From positions 1-64,000 of the forward strand of contig CAWGLR010000002.1 of assembly GCA_963823565.1 (NCBI GenBank): a stretch of DNA of 64,000 bases, given 5' to 3'. This document shows positions 9,837 through 17,912 of the stretch, in pieces; the first letter of the stretch is position 1, and each line of letters starts with the position of its first letter. The DNA comes from RHKX01 sp963823565 (GTDB taxonomy: Bacteria > Actinomycetota > Thermoleophilia > Solirubrobacterales > 70-9). The notes beneath the pieces are model-generated. The model ran no database searches. It was not told the DNA's origin and saw only the letters and a program-made list of their open reading frames with translations. A program made the translations under genes and the position numbers.

Positions 9837-11467
9837 GCCGGAGAGGGAAGCTCCGAAGACCCGCCCCCGCGCTCCGGAGAAGCCGCTCGCCGCTCGCTGC
9901 TCGCCGCTTGCTTCTGGAACGCGTACTCCAGCGAGTCGACGAGCGCCTCCCAGCTCGCCTCGATGACGTTCGCCGACACCCCGATCGAGCCCCAAGAGTC
10001 GCGCCCGTCGGAGGAGTCGAGGAGTACTCGGGTGACGGAGGCGGTGCCGTGGTGCTCGTCGAGGATCCGCACCTTGAAGTTCGTCAGCTCGACGCCGGCG
10101 ATCTCGGGGTGCTGCTCGGTGATCGCCTGCCGCAGCGCGCGGTCGAGCGCGTGGACGGGGCCGTCGCCCTCGGCGGTGCTGACGTAGCGGCGGCCGTTGA
10201 CGAAGACCTTGATCGTCGCCTCGGTCTCGACGCGGCCGTCAGCGCGCTTGTCGGTGATCACCCGGAAGCTCTCGAGCGTGAACAGCGGCTCGTAGTCGCC
10301 GCCCGCCTCCCGGCGCAGCAGCAGCTCGAAGGACCCGTCGGCGGCCTCGTAGTGGTAGCCCTGGTGCTCGAGCTCCTTGATCCGCTCGATCGCCCGCCGG
10401 GCGCCGTCCTCGCCGAGGTCGATCCCGGCCCGCTCGGCGCGCGCCATCACCGAGCCCTTGCCGGCGAGCTCGGAGATCAGCACCTCGCGGGTATTGCCGA
10501 CGGCCTCCGGCTCCATGTGCTCGAAGGTCCGCGCGTCGGCCTGGACGCCGGCGGCGTGCAGGCCGCCCTTGTGGGCGAAGGCGTTGCGGCCGACGTACGG
10601 CTGGTCGGGATCGGGCGAGAGGTTGCAGATCTCGTCGACGAGGTGCGCGGTATCGGTCAGGCGGCGGAGGCGCTCGGGCGCCACGCACGTGTGGCCGAGC
10701 TTGAGCTGGAGCGCCGGCAGGATCGAGATCAGGTTGGCGTTCCCGGTCCGCTCGCCGTAGCCGTTGACCGTGCCCTGGACGAGGTCGGCCCCGGCGCGAA
10801 TCCCGGCGATCGAGTTGGCGACGGCGCATTCGGCGTCGTTGTGGGTGTGGATGCCGACGCTCGTGCCGGGTTCCAGCGCCCGTACGACCTCACCGGTCGC
10901 CTCGCCGATCTCATGGGGCAGGCTCGAGCCGTTGGTGTCGCAGAGGGTGACGTTGACGGCGCCGGCGTCGAGGGCGGCCCGGAGGCACTCGAGCGCGTAG
11001 CCGGGGTCGTCGCGCCAGCCGTCGAAGAAGTGCTCGGCGTCGTAGTAGACGTGCTTGCCCTGCGAGTCGCAGAAGGCGACGGAATCGCGGATCATCGCCA
11101 GGTTCTCCTCGCGGGAGACGCGCGTGACCTTCTCCAGGTGCAGGCCCCAGGTCTTGCCGACGAGCGTCACCGCCGGGGCGAAGCAGCCGACGATCGCGGC
11201 AAGGCCGGCATCGTCCTCGGGGGCGGTGTCGCGCCGCCGGGTCGTGCCGAACGCCGTCACGGTCGCCTGCTCGAGCTCCTCTTCGGCGAGCATCGCGAAC
11301 AGCTCGACCTCCTTCGGGTTGGAGCTCGGGAAGCCGGCCTCGATGACGTGGACGCCCAGGGCGTCGAGCGCGTGGACGACGCGCACCTTCTCCGACGCGG
11401 ACAGCGACATGCCCTGGCCCTGCATGCCGTCGCGTAGCGTCGTGTCGTAAAGCTTGACCTTGCTCAA
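9833..11467 (-). CDS. cimA: (R)-citramalate synthase
   Basis: Condenses pyruvate and acetyl-CoA to citramalate, the threonine-independent entry to isoleucine; 544 aa. The HMGL-like TIM barrel begins LYDTTLRDGMQGQG (~6-19). GIHTHND carries metal-binding histidines, VQGTVNGYGERTGNANL follows, and the C-terminal LeuA-type allosteric domain covers ~390-515. The HYEAADGSFELLL linker block is typical of the CimA/LeuA-like subfamily rather than of LeuA itself, and a separate classical leuA lies at 18744. The last ~30 residues are low-complexity. The start is a TTG with GGAG upstream; no ATG fits. Three hairpins precede it. Confidence 0.87.
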   Translation of the reverse strand: MSKVKLYDTTLRDGMQGQGMSLSASEKVRVVHALDALGVHVIEAGFPSSNPKEVELFAMLAEEELEQATVTAFGTTRRRDTAPEDDAGLAAIVGCFAPAVTLVGKTWGLHLEKVTRVSREENLAMIRDSVAFCDSQGKHVYYDAEHFFDGWRDDPGYALECLRAALDAGAVNVTLCDTNGSSLPHEIGEATGEVVRALEPGTSVGIHTHNDAECAVANSIAGIRAGADLVQGTVNGYGERTGNANLISILPALQLKLGHTCVAPERLRRLTDTAHLVDEICNLSPDPDQPYVGRNAFAHKGGLHAAGVQADARTFEHMEPEAVGNTREVLISELAGKGSVMARAERAGIDLGEDGARRAIERIKELEHQGYHYEAADGSFELLLRREAGGDYEPLFTLESFRVITDKRADGRVETEATIKVFVNGRRYVSTAEGDGPVHALDRALRQAITEQHPEIAGVELTNFKVRILDEHHGTASVTRVLLDSSDGRDSWGSIGVSANVIEASWEALVDSLEYAFQKQAASSERRAASPERGGGSSELPSPA

Positions 11468-11492
11468 GGGGTACTCCGATCACCGGGGTTGC

Positions 11493-11563
11493 CGGACGGC
11501 CACCGGGCCGTCCGCCGAGACTGCGGCGCGATGACGCGCCGATCCGCGAGCCGCTAGGCGGCT
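11493..11563 (-). promoter_or_regulatory. Three-hairpin leader between ilvE and cimA
   Basis: The 160-bp gap carries three perfect stem-loops: CGGACGGCC/GGCCGTCCG (11493-11514, 4-nt loop), GGCGCG/CGCGCC (11525-11540, 4-nt loop) and AGCCGC/GCGGCT (11549-11563, 3-nt loop). They could be a terminator after ilvE followed by a structured cimA leader, or an attenuator. No leader peptide rich in Ile, Val or Leu is evident. Confidence 0.45.
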
Positions 11564-11627
11564 GCGGCGCCGGTAATTCGGCTGCCCGGCGCGACCGGCC
11601 GGGAGGGAGCGAGCGCGGTGGTTCGCA

Positions 11628-12560
11628 TCAGGAGGCGACTTTACTCGGTTGCCCCACCGGGTCCAGCCATCCCGCGTACTCCGGGGCCCGGCCGTGCAGG
11701 GCGTCCTCGAACTTCGCCTGGATGACCTTGGTGATGTCGCCCGGGCAGGGAATCGCGTGGTCGTCGATCTCCCGCACCGGCACCAGCTCGGCCGCCGTCC
11801 CGGTGAAGAACACCTCCTCGGCCATGTAGAGCTCCGCCCGGCCGATGTCGCGCTCGACCACCGTGTAGCCGAGATCGCGGGCGATCTGGATCACCGAGCG
11901 GCGGTTGACGCCGTCGAGGATCGACGCGGTGTGCGGCGGCGTCGCGATCTGCCCCTCGCGGACGACGAAGATGTTCTCGCCCGAGCCCTCGCAGACCATC
12001 CCGCGCTGGTCGAGTAGGATCGCCTCGTCGTAGCCGGAGTTGTAGCTCTCGGTCTTGGCGAGGATCGAGTTCAGGTACTGGCCGGAGGCCTTCGAATGCG
12101 GGATCAGCCCGTCGGGTGAGATCCGCCGCCACGAGGAGACCTTCGCGCGCACGCCGGCCCGCTTGCCCTCCTCCCCGAGGTAGGCGCCCCATGGCCAGGT
12201 CGCGATCGTCACCTCGATCGGGGAGCCCTTGGCGAACAACCCCATCTCGCCGTAGCCGCGGAAGGCGATCGGGCGGATGTAGCAGGAGCTGAGCCCGTTG
12301 CGGACGATCAGCTCGTTCGTCGCCGCCCGCAGCTCGTCCTGGCTGTAGGGGATCGGGAGGTAGTAGAGCTCGGCCGACTTGTGGAGCCGGTCGAGGTGGT
12401 CGCGGTGCCTGAAGACGGCGGTTCCCTGCTCGGTGTCGTAGGCGCGGATGCCCTCGAAGACGCCGGTGCCGTAGTGCAGCGCGTGGCTGAGTACGTGGAC
12501 CTGGGCGTCGTCCCATGCGACGAACTCGCCATTCATCCAGATCGTCTCAGCCTTCTCCAC
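11628..12560 (-). CDS. ilvE: Branched-chain amino acid aminotransferase
   Basis: Fold-type IV PLP aminotransferase that makes Leu, Ile and Val from their 2-oxoacids with glutamate; 310 aa. HALHYGTGVFEGIRA (~26-40) is the family N-terminal signature, the PLP Lys is K157 in HSKASGQYLNS, and CEGSGENIFVV is the glutamate/PLP phosphate-binding segment. The start is a GTG (12560) in a short gap after leuB. It lies with leuB and cimA on the same strand, so the set gives the pathway's first (citramalate), third and last steps together. Confidence 0.93.
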   Translation of the reverse strand: MEKAETIWMNGEFVAWDDAQVHVLSHALHYGTGVFEGIRAYDTEQGTAVFRHRDHLDRLHKSAELYYLPIPYSQDELRAATNELIVRNGLSSCYIRPIAFRGYGEMGLFAKGSPIEVTIATWPWGAYLGEEGKRAGVRAKVSSWRRISPDGLIPHSKASGQYLNSILAKTESYNSGYDEAILLDQRGMVCEGSGENIFVVREGQIATPPHTASILDGVNRRSVIQIARDLGYTVVERDIGRAELYMAEEVFFTGTAAELVPVREIDDHAIPCPGDITKVIQAKFEDALHGRAPEYAGWLDPVGQPSKVAS

Positions 12561-12629
12561 GTCCTCGACCTCGCTTCCAGTTCGAAAAGGGAGGCTGAGT
12601 ATGCCGGATGCCGAGGTCGCCGGTGGCGG

Positions 12630-13706
12630 CTAAAGCGCGCTGAGCACGGCCTCGGTCATCTCCTCCGTGCCCACCGGCGCCCCGCCGTCGGAGCCGGAAT
12701 GGAGGTCGGCCGTGCGGAGCCCGTCGGACAGCGCCTTCTCGACCGCGGATTCGACCCGCGCCGCCCCGTCGCCGTCGCCGAGCCCGTGACGGAGCATCAT
12801 CGCCGCCGAGAGGAACGTCGCGAGGGGGTTCGCCGCTCCGGTGCCGGCGATATCGGGCGCGGAGCCGTGGACCGGCTCGAAGACTCCCGGTCCGCCGTCG
12901 CCGAGGCTGGCGGAGGGCAGCATCCCGAGCGAGCCGGTGAGCATCGCCGCCTCGTCGCTGAGGATGTCGCCGAACATGTTCTCGGTGACGACGACGTCGA
13001 AGCGGCTCGGCGCCGAGACGAGCTGCATCGCGGCGTTGTCGACGAGCATGTGGTCGAGCTCGACGTCGGGAAAGTCGCCGGCGAGGCCGCCGATCACCTC
13101 GCGCCAGAGCCGCGACGTCTCGAGCACGTTCGCCTTGTCGACCGAGGTCACGCGGGCGCCTCCGCCGTCCCCGGCGCGCCGGCGTGCAGCCTCGAAGGCG
13201 GTCCGCCCGATCCGCTCGACCTCCGCCCGCGAGTAGAGGCACTCGTCGCGCGCCGAGTCCGGCTTCCGCTCCTTGCGCCCGAAGTAGATGCCGCCGGTGA
13301 GCTCGCGGACCACGAGCAGGTCGGTGCCGGCGATCCGCTCGCGGCGCAGCGGGCTGGAATCGAGGAGCGCCTCGATCGGCTTGACCGGGCGCAGGTTCGC
13401 GTAGAGGCCGAGCCCCTTGCGCAGGCCGAGGAGCCCCTGCTCCGGACGAGGCGCATCGGGATCCGTCGTGTCCCACTTCGGTCCGCCGACGGCGCCGAGG
13501 AGCACGGCGTCCGCGGCGCGGCAGGCGTCGAGGACCTCGTCGGCCAGCGGCGTGCCGAGCTCGTCGATCGAGATGCCGCCGACCGGGTGCTCCTCGTAGG
13601 AGTAGTCGCCGATCTCGTCGAGGACGCGGCGGGTCGCGGCGACGATCTCGGGGCCGATCCCGTCGCCGGGAAGCAGGACGATCTTCGCGGTTTCGGGGGC
13701 GCCCAT
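12630..13706 (-). CDS. leuB: 3-isopropylmalate dehydrogenase
   Basis: NAD-dependent oxidative decarboxylase in leucine synthesis. It probably also acts on 3-methylmalate from the citramalate route, given the neighbouring cimA. 358 aa. GDGIGPE (~14-20) opens the fold; GLYANLRPVKP and the VRELTGGIYFG substrate loops follow. The NAD-binding block is NMFGDILSDEAAMLTGSLGMLPSASLG, quoted here in parts as NMFGDILSDE and GSLGMLPSASLG, and PVHGSAPDIAG closes it. The ATG at 13706 is preceded, 9 nt away, by a TACGGT -10 box (13716-13721). First gene of the leuB-ilvE-cimA-aminotransferase unit. Confidence 0.95.
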   Translation of the reverse strand: MGAPETAKIVLLPGDGIGPEIVAATRRVLDEIGDYSYEEHPVGGISIDELGTPLADEVLDACRAADAVLLGAVGGPKWDTTDPDAPRPEQGLLGLRKGLGLYANLRPVKPIEALLDSSPLRRERIAGTDLLVVRELTGGIYFGRKERKPDSARDECLYSRAEVERIGRTAFEAARRRAGDGGGARVTSVDKANVLETSRLWREVIGGLAGDFPDVELDHMLVDNAAMQLVSAPSRFDVVVTENMFGDILSDEAAMLTGSLGMLPSASLGDGGPGVFEPVHGSAPDIAGTGAANPLATFLSAAMMLRHGLGDGDGAARVESAVEKALSDGLRTADLHSGSDGGAPVGTEEMTEAVLSAL

Positions 13707-13840
13707 TGGGCGCGGACCGTATCGGTCGCGAGGTTCCGCCGGGGGCTTCGCAACGGCGAACTACTTTTCCGGCGAACGAATGGATAGCCTGCGCGACGCC
13801 CGTCACTCGTTCCGGGCATGTGCAAGCAGGAAGGAAGCGA

Positions 13841-14239
13841 ATGCGTAACACCAAGTGGATCGTGCTTCTCGTCGGGCTGCTCGCCTGCGGCCTGATCGCC
13901 GCCGGCTGCGGCGACGACGACGGCGACGACACCTCGTCGACGCCGACGGAAGCGACGACCAGCTCGGACACCACGTCCGAGGACTCGACCAGCTCGGACA
14001 CCACGTCCGAGGACACCTCCGGGGACAACACGCCGGATGACGTCTACAACGCCTGCATCGACGTGATCGAGGGCACCCCCGCCGAGGAGGCTGCCAAGCC
14101 TTCCTGCGAGCAGGCTCGCGATGCGTTCCAGGAGTGCCTCGACCAGGCCAATGCGGCCGGCGACGCTCAGGATCAGGCGCTGAAGATCTGCCAGGACGCG
14201 GCGGATCAGGCGATCGCCACGCTCGAGTCCGCGGGCTGA
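13841..14239 (+). CDS. Small acidic lipoprotein of unknown function
   Basis: 132 aa. A short positive N-terminus and a hydrophobic stretch end in the lipobox LIAAGC, so the mature protein should be lipid-anchored at Cys ~23. An Asp/Ser/Thr-rich linker follows, part of it made by a 30-bp tandem repeat. The remainder is a compact helical, Cys-containing domain (Cys residues in YNACIDV, PSCEQAR, QECLDQ and KICQDA), which suggests two disulfides. The ATG at 13841 has AAGGAAG just upstream, and a strong intrinsic terminator follows the gene. I recognise no family. It is divergent from leuB. Confidence 0.75.
   Translation: MRNTKWIVLLVGLLACGLIAAGCGDDDGDDTSSTPTEATTSSDTTSEDSTSSDTTSEDTSGDNTPDDVYNACIDVIEGTPAEEAAKPSCEQARDAFQECLDQANAAGDAQDQALKICQDAADQAIATLESAG
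13957..14014 (+). repeat. 30-bp tandem repeat inside the lipoprotein gene
   Basis: A 28-bp block starting GACCAGCTCGGACACC (13957-13984) is repeated exactly at 13987-14014 with a 30-bp period. It encodes two copies of a TSSDTTSED-type linker, so copy-number change would keep the frame. Confidence 0.85.
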
Positions 14240-14283
14240 TCGCGGCGAGCTGAGCCCGGCGGCGTTCTCGTCGGGCACTGAGA

Positions 14284-14319
14284 GGGGCGGTTCCGGCTCA
14301 GGCCGGGACCGCCCCTTTT
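14284..14319 (+). terminator. Intrinsic terminator of the lipoprotein gene
   Basis: GGGGCGGTTCCGGC (14284-14297) pairs over 14 bp, with one G-U, with GCCGGGACCGCCCC (14302-14315) around a TCAG loop and is followed by TTTT. It is the clearest rho-independent terminator in the window. Its right arm overlaps the last codons of the convergent methyltransferase gene, which ends at 14298. Confidence 0.88.
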
Positions 14320-15068
14320 CGCGCCGAGATGTTGAGGCGCACGTAGTCGAGCTCGGGGTCGGGGCCCAGCGCCTCGAGGACCTCCTCGAGGAACGGCGTG
14401 CGGAGCGGCTCGGGAAGCCGCTCGGCGTGGGCGCCGACGCAGACCGCCCGCACGAACTCCCGGGGCTCCGCCGGGCGCGTCGGGCGGCTCTCGGGACTGC
14501 ACGAGACGTCCTCGAATCCCACCTCGGTCAACAGCGCCTCCGTTTTCCCCGGCGCGGCGAAGTGGGTCGGGGCGAATCCCTCGAGGCGCTCGCGGTAGGG
14601 CTCCCGGGCGGCGACCGGCTCCATCGCCGCGAAGAACCGGGCGACGTTCCCCTCTCCCCCGCACTGGGCCTCGAGCCGACCGCCCGGCCGCAGGGCGCGG
14701 TGCAGGACGGCGAAGAGGCGCCGGTGGTCCTTGAGCCAATGGAACACGGCGTTCGAGAAGACCGCGTCCGCCTCCTCGTCCAGGTCGAGTTCGAGCAGGT
14801 CCGAGTGGATCACCGACGCCCGTGAGGGGTCGAGGCGCTCACGGGCCTGCTCGACCATGGCCGCCGAGCCGTCGACCGCGATGACGCGCCCCCTCGGCAG
14901 CCGTTCGAGCAGCGCCTCCGTGACGCGGCCGCTGCCGCACCCGGCGTCGAGCACGGTCTCGTCGCCGCGCAGCCCGAGCCGCTCGATGACCGCCCGCGAC
15001 CACTCCTCCTGGGGGCCGGAGACGCGGTCGTAGGTCCTCGCGTCCCAGTCCCGGGTGCCGGCCGCCAC
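14298..15068 (-). CDS. Class I SAM-dependent methyltransferase, trans-aconitate methyltransferase-like
   Basis: 256 aa. Motif I is VLDAGCGSG (~39-47), the acidic ribose-binding residue is in VIAVDGS, and HSDLLELDL plus FSNAVFHWL match the Tam-like subgroup. Trans-aconitate 2-methyltransferase detoxifies an aconitate by-product that isomerases such as aconitase release, so placement directly after leuD, 4 bp away, is suggestive. The assignment stays tentative because methyltransferase substrates are hard to predict. Its final codons form half of the opposing gene's terminator hairpin. Confidence 0.75.
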   Translation of the reverse strand: MAAGTRDWDARTYDRVSGPQEEWSRAVIERLGLRGDETVLDAGCGSGRVTEALLERLPRGRVIAVDGSAAMVEQARERLDPSRASVIHSDLLELDLDEEADAVFSNAVFHWLKDHRRLFAVLHRALRPGGRLEAQCGGEGNVARFFAAMEPVAAREPYRERLEGFAPTHFAAPGKTEALLTEVGFEDVSCSPESRPTRPAEPREFVRAVCVGAHAERLPEPLRTPFLEEVLEALGPDPELDYVRLNISARKGAVPA

Positions 15069-15072
15069 GGCC

Positions 15073-15636
15073 TCAGCCCAGCGCGGTCGTCGGAGCGCCC
15101 AGGGGTGGGTGCGCGCGCTCGTAGGCGTCGATCGCCTCGGCGCTCTGGAGCGTGACCGAGATCTCGTCGTGGCCGCCGAGCAGGCGGTGGCGGACGTCCT
15201 CCTCGATGTCGAACCTGACGACGCCGCCGGCGTAGTCGACCGTCTGCTCGTCGAGGTCGATCCGAGCGCGACCGGCCTCGGCGATGCCGCGGCAATGCTC
15301 GCGCGGGAGCACGACGGGCAGCAGGCCGTTCTTGGTCGAGTTGGCGTAGAAGATGTCCGAGAAGGACGGGGCGATCACCGCCTTGAATCCGAAGTCGGCG
15401 AGCGCCCAGACCGCGTGCTCCCGCGACGACCCCGAGCCGAAGTTCGGCCCCGAGACCAGGATCGGGTTCGGCTCGAGCTCGATCTCGCCGTCGCGGATCC
15501 AGTCGTAGAACAGGAACTCGCCGAAGCCGGTCCGCTCGATGCGCTTGAGGAACTGCTTGGGGATGATCTGATCGGTGTCGACGTCGGCGCGGTCGAGCAC
15601 CGAGACGTCTCCCTCGACGACCTCGAAGGGCTGCAT
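15073..15636 (-). CDS. leuD: 3-isopropylmalate dehydratase small subunit
   Basis: Small subunit of the LeuCD isomerase, 187 aa, the normal size. DTDQIIPKQFLKRI (~21-34) and the substrate-recognition stretch GPNFGSGSSREHA (~63-75) are typical, as is the FSDIFYANSTKNGLLP block. It pairs with LeuC to isomerise 2-isopropylmalate and probably citramalate. The start lies 5 bp after the leuC stop, so it belongs to the same transcript. Confidence 0.95.
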   Translation of the reverse strand: MQPFEVVEGDVSVLDRADVDTDQIIPKQFLKRIERTGFGEFLFYDWIRDGEIELEPNPILVSGPNFGSGSSREHAVWALADFGFKAVIAPSFSDIFYANSTKNGLLPVVLPREHCRGIAEAGRARIDLDEQTVDYAGGVVRFDIEEDVRHRLLGGHDEISVTLQSAEAIDAYERAHPPLGAPTTALG

Positions 15637-15641
15637 CGCTC

Positions 15642-17031
15642 CTACTCCTTCCAGCCGCGGATGTCGACGAAATGGCCCTCGATGGCGGCCGCGGCGGCCA
15701 TCTCGGGACTGACGAGGTGCGTCCTGCCGCCCTTGCCCTGGCGGCCCTCGAAGTTCCGGTTCGAGGTCGAGGCGCAGCGCTCACCCTCGATCAGGATGTC
15801 CGGGTTCATGCCCAGGCACATCGAGCATCCCGAGGCGCGCCACTCGAAGCCGGCGTCGCGGAAGACCCGGTCGAGGCCCTCCACCTCGGCCTGCCTGCGC
15901 ACCTGCTCGGAGCCGGGGACGACCATCGCGCGAACCGAGTCGGAGACCTTGCGGCCGTCGACCATCCTCGCCGCCGCCCTCAGGTCCTCGATCCGCGAGT
16001 TCGTGCAGGAGCCGATGAAGACCCGGTCGAGCGCGATGTCGGTGATCGGCGTGCCGGGCTCGAGCGCCATGTAGGCGAGAGCGCGCTTCGCCGTGTCGGC
16101 GTCGACCGGGCCCTCGGCGCCCGGCTCCGGGACGGCGGCAGCCACCTCGGTGACCATGCCCGGCGTCGTCCCCCACGTGACCATCGGCGACAGCGAGGAG
16201 GCGTCGACGTCGACGTCGACGTCGAAGGTCGCGCCCTCGTCGGTGTGGAGCTCGCGCCAGGACTCGACGGCCGCTTCGAAGTCCTCCGGTGCGCCGGGGC
16301 GCCCGCGGACGTACTCGAAGGTCGTCTCGTCGGGAGCGATCATGCCGGCGCGGCCGCCGCCCTCGATCGTCATGTTGCACATGGTCATCCGGCCCTCCAT
16401 CGAGAGGGCGCGGACAGCCTCGCCGGCGTACTCGACGACGTGGCCGACCATGCCGCCGGTGCCGAGGCGGCCGATCGTCGCGAGGATCATGTCCTTGGCG
16501 GTGACGCCCTCGGGCAGCTTCCCCTCGTAGTTGATGCGCATCGTCTTCGGCCTCTTCTGGACCAGCGTCTGGGTCGCGAGGACGTGCTCGACCTCGGATG
16601 TGCCGATGCCGAACGCGAGCGCTCCGAAGGCCCCGTGGGTGGAGGTGTGGGAGTCGCCGCAGACGATCGTCATCCCCGGCTGGGTGGCGCCGAGCTCGGG
16701 GCCGATGACGTGGACGATGCCCGCGCAAGTCGGAGCCCAGCGAGTGCAGCGGCACGCCGAACTCCTCGCAGTTGCGCTCCAGCGCCTCCACCTGCTTGCG
16801 GGAGAGCTCGTCGCGGATCAGCCGGGCCGCCGGCGTGTCGTCGGTCGGCACGTTGTGGTCGGCGGTGGCGAGGGTGCGATCTGGGCGGCGGACCTTGCGG
16901 CCGGCGAGCCGCAGGCCGTCGAACGCCTGCGGCGAGGTGACCTCGTGGACCATGTGGAGGTCGATGTAGATCAGCCCGTCGGCGACCTCGTGTCGCTCCC
17001 AGATCTTGTCGAACAGCGTCTTCGGTGGCAT
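15642..17031 (-). pseudogene. leuC: 3-isopropylmalate dehydratase large subunit, with one apparent frameshift
   Basis: Fe-S isomerase subunit. The N-terminal part (17031 to ~16723) reads MPPKTLFDKIWERHEV...VPLHSLGSDLRG in one frame. The rest, from IVHVIGPELGATQPG then TIVCGDSHTSTHGAFG onward, is in the next frame through to the stop. Joining them by deleting one G from the GGG run at 16720-16722 gives a continuous 462-aa protein of normal LeuC length with the [4Fe-4S] cysteine motifs (GSCTNSR, CSMCLGMN) intact. Apart from this base the gene looks fully maintained, and leucine synthesis would need it. A sequencing or assembly error is therefore as likely as a real mutation. Confidence 0.85.
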
Positions 17032-17056
17032 CGGCGTGCTCCTGTCGTGGTCTGTC

Positions 17057-17672
17057 TCAGCTTCGGCGCAAGCCGGCGGCGATCACGGCGAGCAGCCGCG
17101 AGGGCACCTCGCCCGGATTGCGAAGGTGATGGGGAAGGTCGGCGTCGAAGGTGGCGCTGTCGCCGGGCTCGAGGCGATGGACCTCGCCCGTCGACGACGA
17201 GCTCGATCGCCCCCTCGAGCACGACGACCGTCTCGCGGCTGCCGGGCTCGTGGATCGGCGGGTCCCCCGCGCCCCCGGTCGACGCGCCGGGGTCGAGGCG
17301 GTGGATCGAGACGTCGGCGCGCTGACCGGGCAGCGGCGGCGTCAGCTCCTCGATCTCATGGCCGCCGCGCGAGCTGCGTCGGCCGGCGCCGCGGCGGACG
17401 ACGACCACGTGGCGGGTCTCGTCGATCCGCAGCAGCTGCGAGAGGCTCAGCTCCAGCCCTTCGGCGATCCGCGCCGCGACGGCGAGCGTCGGGCTGCTCT
17501 CGCCGCGCTCGACCTGCGAGAGGGTCGCGGCGCCGACCGAGGAGCGCTCGGCCAGGTCGCGCAGCGACAGCCCCATTCCCTCGCGCAGCGCCCGGACCCG
17601 GGCGCCGACGGCGGCGGGATCGACGGCCTCGGAAGGTGCGGGAACGGCTGGTGTCTCGGTGGCTGCGGCCAT
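17057..17672 (-). pseudogene. XRE-family transcriptional regulator with C-terminal cupin, one apparent frameshift
   Basis: The N-terminal helix-turn-helix (LREGMGLSLRDLAERSSVG...LSQVERGESSPTL, shown here in two parts) is followed by a cupin domain that begins HEIEELTPPLPGQ. After IELVVDG the frame is lost. Removing one G from the GGG run at 17187-17189 restores EVHRLEPGDSATFDADLPHH and a stop at 17057, giving a protein of about 204 aa with the usual cupin ending. It lies 25 bp upstream of leuC on the same strand and may control the leuCD operon. The start is either the ATG at 17672 or a GTG at 17681. A TACCGT box lies at 17685-17690. Confidence 0.8.
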
Positions 17673-17761
17673 CGGCGGCACCGTACGGTATCACGGTCGT
17701 GCGTTCGGTATACGAGAGGGCGTAGGGCGAAATCCGCCGGCCCGCCGCTTCAGGCGCTCCC

Positions 17762-17802
17762 AATGGTTGGAAACTGGCGTATATCGACAGTTTCTGACCA
17801 TT
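17762..17802. promoter_or_regulatory. 15-bp inverted repeat upstream of the XRE-cupin gene
   Basis: AATGGTTGGAAACTG (17762-17776) and CAGTTTCTGACCATT (17788-17802) are complementary at 13 of 15 positions around an 11-bp AT-richer centre. It lies in the 220-bp gap between the SDR gene and the XRE-cupin gene. It could be an operator or a terminator-like hairpin. Its AT content stands out from the surroundings. Confidence 0.45.
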
Positions 17803-17890
17803 GACACCGTGTCGCACGCCCTCGGGCGGGCCCCTCCCCTCACTGCCCAAACCACCGCGGACAGCGTCGGCTGCCGGGGCTTTTTCGCTG

Positions 17891-17912
17891 CCAGCTCGCT
17901 ACCGCGAGCTGG
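17891..17912 (-). terminator. Hairpin over the SDR stop codon
   Basis: CCAGCTCGC (17891-17899) and GCGAGCTGG (17904-17912) form a perfect 9-bp stem with a 4-nt loop that contains part of the SDR stop codon. It probably ends the SDR transcript. There is no U-run on that strand. Confidence 0.45.

Noticed and set aside
16700..16740. Programmed ribosomal frameshifting in leuC
   Set aside because: There is no slippery heptamer with a downstream pseudoknot, LeuC is not known to use recoding, and an identical type of break occurs in the adjacent gene.
17709..17898. A small gene in the XRE-SDR gap
   Set aside because: No frame has a start, ribosome-binding site and convincing composition; only the inverted repeat and the terminator hairpin are supported.
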